From contig NZ_JYKO02000001.1 in assembly GCF_000949385.2 (NCBI RefSeq), positions 2,830,488-2,894,487 on the forward strand: a stretch of 64,000 bases of DNA. The letters run 5' to 3'. A program made the translations under genes and the position numbers. This document shows positions 60,293 to 64,000 of this stretch, in pieces; the stretch's first letter is position 1, and every line of letters starts with the position of its first letter. Source of the stretch: Pseudomonas sp. LFM046. GTDB taxonomy: Bacteria > Pseudomonadota > Gammaproteobacteria > Pseudomonadales > Pseudomonadaceae. The notes under the pieces were generated by a model. That model ran no database searches. It was given only the letters and a program-made list of their open reading frames with translations, and was not told the origin of the DNA.

Positions 60293-60322
60293 GTCCGTGC
60301 TTGCTGAGCAGCCAGCACGGAC
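60293..60322 (+). terminator. Hairpin after glcB
   Basis: GTCCGTGCT and AGCACGGAC form a 9-bp stem around 12 bases. It is 16 bases after the glcB stop. Only a weak T-run (ATTCTT) follows, so termination may be partial. Confidence 0.65.
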
Positions 60323-60466
60323 ATTCTTCACAGCAAGCAGCCGATGTCGGCTTCTCCAAACTATGCAAAACGAGTGGACTTGTTTTCTCCTCCTGATAGC
60401 TGGGCCCGATGCCGACCTGATAGACGGCTGACCAATTGATAATCAAAGTGCTGGCAAAGAAATAAC

Positions 60467-60478
60467 GTAAACGATTAC
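60467..60478. promoter_or_regulatory. Orphan LacI-type operator
   Basis: GTAAACGATTAC, matching the sites at 47403 and 50114 at 10 or more of 12 positions. No intact gene lies within 900 bases downstream, so the gene it once controlled has probably decayed. Confidence 0.6.
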
Positions 60479-61123
60479 ATTAGGTGGTGGCCGTTTCATG
60501 CAGCTACGAACTACCAGATTTGCCAGTCCATGAGGAATCACCCGATGAAAGCCCTTATCAGAATGGCACGCACAAAGGCACCTCTCCGCTGGCTCGGCCG
60601 TGCAGTAAGCTTGCTTTCGCGTTTGGTCTGCACGCCATTTTCTACCAGCATGACGAACACCTCTCCAAAGGACAGCTCCCGCCCCAGCATTGGGTGTCGT
60701 CTAAGCCAGTGCCGTATTCCCGCGCACCCTGCAATCAGCTGAATCATTCTGGCGAGGGCAAGCTCTGCAACGTAGTTGATCCAATAGCATCAGCGCTGGA
60801 TATCAGCCACGGCCAGCGCGGGCGCGTCGCCATAGGTGCCCCCACGGCGTTTCAGTTGCTGTCCCAGGTCGTGCTGGATGTCATCCTTGATTTTCTGCCA
60901 ATAGAACGCATCCCTGCTACGAGGTCCGGGAGGCGGGAAAGTGATCTTGATGGGATGGTCGAAGGCCGTTAGGTCATCTCCTCACTCGGGTGAGTCGGGC
61001 CACCTTTAGCGAAGCCTCACAAAGAGCACAACTGGTCTCAGTCTCTCCGGGCCAGCTCCCTAGAGGCATCTAGGGCTCCGCCAAAGCACCCTGAGGACGC
61101 TCTCGTCATCTGTGCTTCGGATT
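60479..61123. other. Eroded sequence, possible gene fragments
   Basis: No intact gene. On the minus strand at 60790-60982 about 64 codons with protein-like composition (AFDHPIKITFPPPGP, FYWQKIKDDIQHDLGQ) run to a stop without an ATG, which looks like the 3' end of a lost gene of unknown family. The plus-strand frames here lack ribosome sites. Together with the orphan operator it marks a decayed locus. Confidence 0.45.
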
Positions 61124-61135
61124 CGTAGACGATCG

Positions 61136-61323
61136 TTGAAAAACTCCCTTTGCGACTTTCGCGCACAGAAGTACGTGGCTGAGGTTGAAATTTTAGTCGT
61201 TGCCGAGGCTGAACTTGCTCCGGATTTCGCGTAGCAACGCCTAAAACGGACGTTTTTTGCGATTCCGTGCGGGTGGAGCGGAGCAACACCGACTTTTTCA
61301 ACACAATCGGCCAGAAGCAGTTA
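61136..61323 (-). repeat. MITE-like copy of the IS end module
   Basis: TTGAAAAACTCC at 61136-61147 and GACTTTTTCAA at 61291-61301 face each other as inverted ends. The outer right flank ACACAATCGGCCAGAAGCAG matches the IS terminus at 21528 in reverse. Internal sequence in reverse complement shares the GCGTTGCTACG and GAGTTTTT blocks with 22761-22957. It has no transposase. An 88-codon frame across it is not considered a gene. Confidence 0.65.
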
Positions 61324-61380
61324 CTCAGCGTCTACAGGCTAAGGGGCGATTCAGCAGCCATGCACCGAATTTGCCGATGA

Positions 61381-62301
61381 TCAGTAATTGAAGTCGTGTC
61401 CAAGCTGTTGCTGCATCCATTCCAGGAAGCGCCGCACCCTCGGTAGCTCCGCATGCGTTCGGGGGAAGACCAGATGATGAGCGCTGACGGAACTCCGGAG
61501 CCGTTTCTCGAAGACTGGCACCAATCTGCCTTGACTCACGTAATCCTGGGAAAGCAATGAGCTTTCCAGTGCGAAGCCGAACCCGTGGCTGGCGGCTTCC
61601 AGGCTCATGTACGAACGGTCGAAACTCAGCGCATAAGGGGCTTCAGGCAGCGAAAGTCCCTGTTGTGCAAACCATTGGGGCCATTGCACCAACGCTGCCT
61701 CTGACAGGATCAGATTTTGTCGCAGCAACTCCTGCGGCTCCTGGATCGGCGCCCGTGCCAGCAGCGAAGGCGAAGCCAATACCGTCAACTGTTCGTGGCG
61801 AATAGTGCGCACTTCCAGGCTCGGCCAGTTCGGATAACCGTGACGGATATCCAGATCGATCTGATTGCGGCCGAAGTGCAACGACTCGTAGGAACAGGAC
61901 AGATTGATCTGGATATCGGGGTGGCTGGCGCGGAACTGTTCGAGGCGCGGCAACAACCAAAGCAGGCCGAAGCTGGGCGCCGAGTGCAGGCGCAGATAGT
62001 CAGAGCTTGTCGCGCTGCCCGCCCGCTCGGTGGCGATGGCAAGGCTCTGTAGCGCGCCAGACACGTCCCGCAGGTACTGCTCGCCAGCTGGGGTGAGCGT
62101 CACGCCTTTGGCCGTGCGCAGGAACAGCGGGCGGCCGATCAAGCTTTCGAGATTGGCGATTTGATGGCTAACGGCAGAGGGCGTGAGGTTGAGTTGTTCG
62201 GCGGCGCGGGCGACGTTGCCGAACCGCGCTGCCTGCTCGAAGGCCTGAATCGCTTTGAACGGCGGTAGCTGAATGGGCTTTTTATCCGACTCGTGTTGCA
62301 T
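61381..62301 (-). CDS. LysR-family transcriptional regulator (GcvA-like group)
   Basis: A 306-residue LysR regulator. The helix-turn-helix is in FGNVARAAEQLNLTPSAVSH and QIANLESLIGRPLF. The effector domain contains INLSCSYESLHFGRNQIDLD and DIRHGYPNW as in the GcvA group. AGGAG precedes ATG 62301. It is divergent from the SDR-MFS pair at 62497, with 195 bases between, so it most likely controls those genes. Confidence 0.92.
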   Translation of the reverse strand: MQHESDKKPIQLPPFKAIQAFEQAARFGNVARAAEQLNLTPSAVSHQIANLESLIGRPLFLRTAKGVTLTPAGEQYLRDVSGALQSLAIATERAGSATSSDYLRLHSAPSFGLLWLLPRLEQFRASHPDIQINLSCSYESLHFGRNQIDLDIRHGYPNWPSLEVRTIRHEQLTVLASPSLLARAPIQEPQELLRQNLILSEAALVQWPQWFAQQGLSLPEAPYALSFDRSYMSLEAASHGFGFALESSLLSQDYVSQGRLVPVFEKRLRSSVSAHHLVFPRTHAELPRVRRFLEWMQQQLGHDFNY

Positions 62302-62496
62302 CTCATCTCCTTTATCTTTCGGGGCTTTGCGGCGACGCGCGAACTTTGCACCTCTGCCACGGGACTGCCCAGTGCTGAATTTTTTTCAGCATAGGTTGAG
62401 TCGGGCTGCGTTGCCCGGATGGGGTTGTGGACTGAATCTGTGCCCATCGGTTCTCCATGAACCGGCGTCCATAACAACAAGTATCCGGAGCAAAAA

Positions 62497-63246
62497 ATGC
62501 TACTCGAAAGCAAAATCGCAATTGTCACTGGCGCTGCCTCTGCACGCGGTATCGGCCGCGCTACCGCCAAGGTCTTCGCCGAGCAAGGTGCTCGTGTGGC
62601 CATCCTGGACCTGGACTTGGAGGCTGCCCGCCAGGCGGCAGCGGAACTGGGAGAAGGTCATCTCGGCCTGGCCGCTAACGTGGCCGACGAAGCTCAAGTG
62701 CGCGACGCCGTAGCCCAGGTGTTGGCCCAGTACGGCCGGATCGATGTGCTGGTGAACAACGCTGGCATCACCCAGCCGGTGAAGACCCTGGAAATCACTG
62801 GCAAGGATTTCGACCGCATCCTGGATGTAAACCTGCGTGGCACGCTGCTGATGTCCCAGGCTGTGATCCCCGCCATGCGCGTGCAGAAGTCCGGCAGCAT
62901 CATTTGCATGTCATCGGTTTCCGCCCAGCGTGGCGGCGGCATCTTCGGTGGTCCTCACTACAGCGCCGCCAAGGCCGGAGTACTGGGTCTGGGTAAAGCC
63001 ATGGCCCGCGAGTTGGGTGCGGACAATATCCGAGTGAACTCAATCACCCCGGGATTGATCCAGACTGATATCACCGGCGGCCTCATGCATGACGAGCGTC
63101 GCCACGCCATCATCGAGGGCATTCCCCTCGGCCGCCTGGGTGCGGCAAGCGACGTCGCCAACGCGGCGCTGTTCCTGGCCAGTGACCTGTCCAGCTACCT
63201 GACCGGCATCACGCTGGATGTGAACGGTGGAATGCTGATCCACTGA
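62497..63246 (+). CDS. Short-chain dehydrogenase/reductase (FabG-like)
   Basis: A 249-residue SDR. It has the glycine motif TGAASARGIGRA (slightly longer spacing), ILDLDL (Asp for NAD), DVLVNNAG, the Ser in MSSVSAQRGGG, the active Tyr/Lys in HYSAAKAG and VNSITPG. CGGAG lies upstream. It is divergent from LysR and 95 bases ahead of an MFS transporter gene, so it probably oxidises a hydroxy acid or sugar acid imported by that transporter. Substrate unknown. Confidence 0.9.
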   Translation: MLLESKIAIVTGAASARGIGRATAKVFAEQGARVAILDLDLEAARQAAAELGEGHLGLAANVADEAQVRDAVAQVLAQYGRIDVLVNNAGITQPVKTLEITGKDFDRILDVNLRGTLLMSQAVIPAMRVQKSGSIICMSSVSAQRGGGIFGGPHYSAAKAGVLGLGKAMARELGADNIRVNSITPGLIQTDITGGLMHDERRHAIIEGIPLGRLGAASDVANAALFLASDLSSYLTGITLDVNGGMLIH

Positions 63247-63341
63247 CGAGCCCTGCCTTTCGGCTCGCGATGTTCGAAATCTGAGGCCCGGCGTGCCTAC
63301 AGCCGCCGGGATCTTCAATAAAAACAAGAGATCAGATCAAC

Positions 63342-64000
63342 ATGACGACGATAGCCCTCGATGCGGCTTCGGCCGCACGCAGCAATGCCTACCGCAAGAC
63401 GGCGTGGCGGCTGATGCCCTTCCTGATGCTGTGCTACCTCTGCGCCTACCTCGACCGTGTCAATGTTGGTTTCGCCAAGCTGCAGATGATGGACGATCTG
63501 GCCCTGAGCGAGGCCGTTTACGGCCTGGGTGCCGGCATGTTCTTTATCGGCTACTTCCTCTGTGAGGTACCCAGCAACATCATCCTGCACAAGGTCGGAG
63601 CACGACGCTGGATCGCCCGCATCATGATCACCTGGGGCATCATTTCCGGTCTTTTCGCCTTTGTAGAAACCGCATGGCAGTTCTACACCCTGCGCTTCCT
63701 GCTTGGGGTGGCTGAAGCGGGCCTGGCACCGGGCCTGTTGCTTTATCTCACCTACTGGTTCCCGTCCTATCGTCGCGCCAAGATGACCGCGCTCTGGTTT
63801 ATCGCCATTCCGCTATCGGGAATGATTGGCGGGCCGCTGTCAGGTTGGATCATGGAGCGTTTCGCTGGTGTCCACGGCTGGGCCGGCTGGCAGTGGATGT
63901 TCGTGCTGGAGGCCATTCCCACGGTGCTAGTCGGCCTGCTGGTGCTGAGCTACCTGAAGGACGGGGTGGATAAGGCAACCTGGCTCAACGACGACGAGAA
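63342..64000 (+). CDS. MFS transporter, anion:cation symporter family (5' part; runs off the window)
   Basis: The first 219 codons of a major facilitator protein; no stop before the window ends. It opens with WRLMPFLMLCYLCAYLDRVN and VGFAKLQMMDDL, then VYGLGAGMFFIGYFLCEVPS and the loop 2-3 type motif KVGARRWIARIM. RFLLGVAEAGLAPGLLLYLT and WFPSYRRAKM complete the pattern of the phthalate/tartrate/hexuronate (ACS) group. At least six helices are visible. It shares orientation with the SDR and is probably co-regulated by the LysR at 61381. Confidence 0.9.
   Translation, partial: MTTIALDAASAARSNAYRKTAWRLMPFLMLCYLCAYLDRVNVGFAKLQMMDDLALSEAVYGLGAGMFFIGYFLCEVPSNIILHKVGARRWIARIMITWGIISGLFAFVETAWQFYTLRFLLGVAEAGLAPGLLLYLTYWFPSYRRAKMTALWFIAIPLSGMIGGPLSGWIMERFAGVHGWAGWQWMFVLEAIPTVLVGLLVLSYLKDGVDKATWLNDDE

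Noticed and set aside
60484..60972. A 162-codon plus-strand frame after the orphan LacI-type box
   Set aside because: Composition is not protein-like, there is no ribosome site, and the opposite strand shows a better protein-like fragment.
61038..61304. An 88-codon minus-strand frame
   Set aside because: It spans the MITE-like repeat and its inverted end; repeats of this kind often produce similar spurious frames in annotations.

Overview
The window looks like a 64 kb piece of a Pseudomonas-type gammaproteobacterial chromosome. It is GC-rich, carries a glcC-glcDEFG-glcB operon and a umuDC pair in Pseudomonas style, has fragments of OprD-family and TonB-dependent outer-membrane proteins, and is rich in catabolic operons, ABC importers and LysR/Lrp/GntR regulators. 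The genus is an inference from gene content; no rRNA, tRNA or CRISPR array was seen.

Layout. (1) 1-14.6 kb: the tail of a DAO-type flavoenzyme, then a tightly overlapping operon with a family-5 (Dpp/Opp-like) ABC importer, a three-subunit HcnABC/opine-dehydrogenase-like flavoenzyme and an ArgE-like deacylase. A chemoreceptor, a succinate-semialdehyde-type dehydrogenase and a tartrate/D-malate-type dehydrogenase follow. This reads as sense, import and oxidise for an N-substituted amino acid or opine-like compound. (2) 14.7-23 kb: two paralogous orphan periplasmic binding proteins flank a GhrA-like reductase, a class III aminotransferase, a HAD protein and an Lrp regulator. The edges are decayed: an OprD fragment, a TonB-receptor fragment and an IS1182-like insertion sequence. 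(3) 23.3-36.6 kb: LysR - two-domain CoA transferase - Fe alcohol dehydrogenase - CoA-acylating semialdehyde dehydrogenase - BCCT transporter. This is the content and order of a dddR-D-B-C-T cluster for dimethylsulfoniopropionate (DMSP) cleavage through 3-hydroxypropionate. A PotDABC-like ABC importer follows.

(4) 36.7-47.4 kb: an accessory block. It holds an IS3/IS2-group element, umuDC and a divergent SRAP gene sharing one LexA box, and four uncommon genes: an SH3b membrane protein, a PD-(D/E)XK-like protein, a cytosolic papain-like protease and a coiled-coil lipoprotein. It ends with a broken CapW/BrxR-like WYL regulator fused to a transposase remnant. This block is the best candidate here for an undescribed, possibly defence-related, system.

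(5) 47.4-52.8 kb: GMC oxidoreductase, SDR, aldehyde dehydrogenase and a proline-racemase-family protein. Matching LacI-type palindromes precede the first and third genes. (6) 52.8-60.3 kb: the glycolate/glyoxylate operon, with two identical 15-bp FadR-type palindromes between glcC and glcD. (7) 60.3-64 kb: an eroded 1.1 kb gap with an orphan LacI-type box and a MITE-like copy of the IS end module, then LysR, an SDR and the start of an MFS transporter that runs off the window.

Metabolically, regions 1, 2, 3, 5 and 6 all yield small oxidised C2-C4 units (semialdehydes, glyoxylate/glycolate, 3-hydroxypropionate), consistent with a versatile soil, plant or marine-associated pseudomonad.
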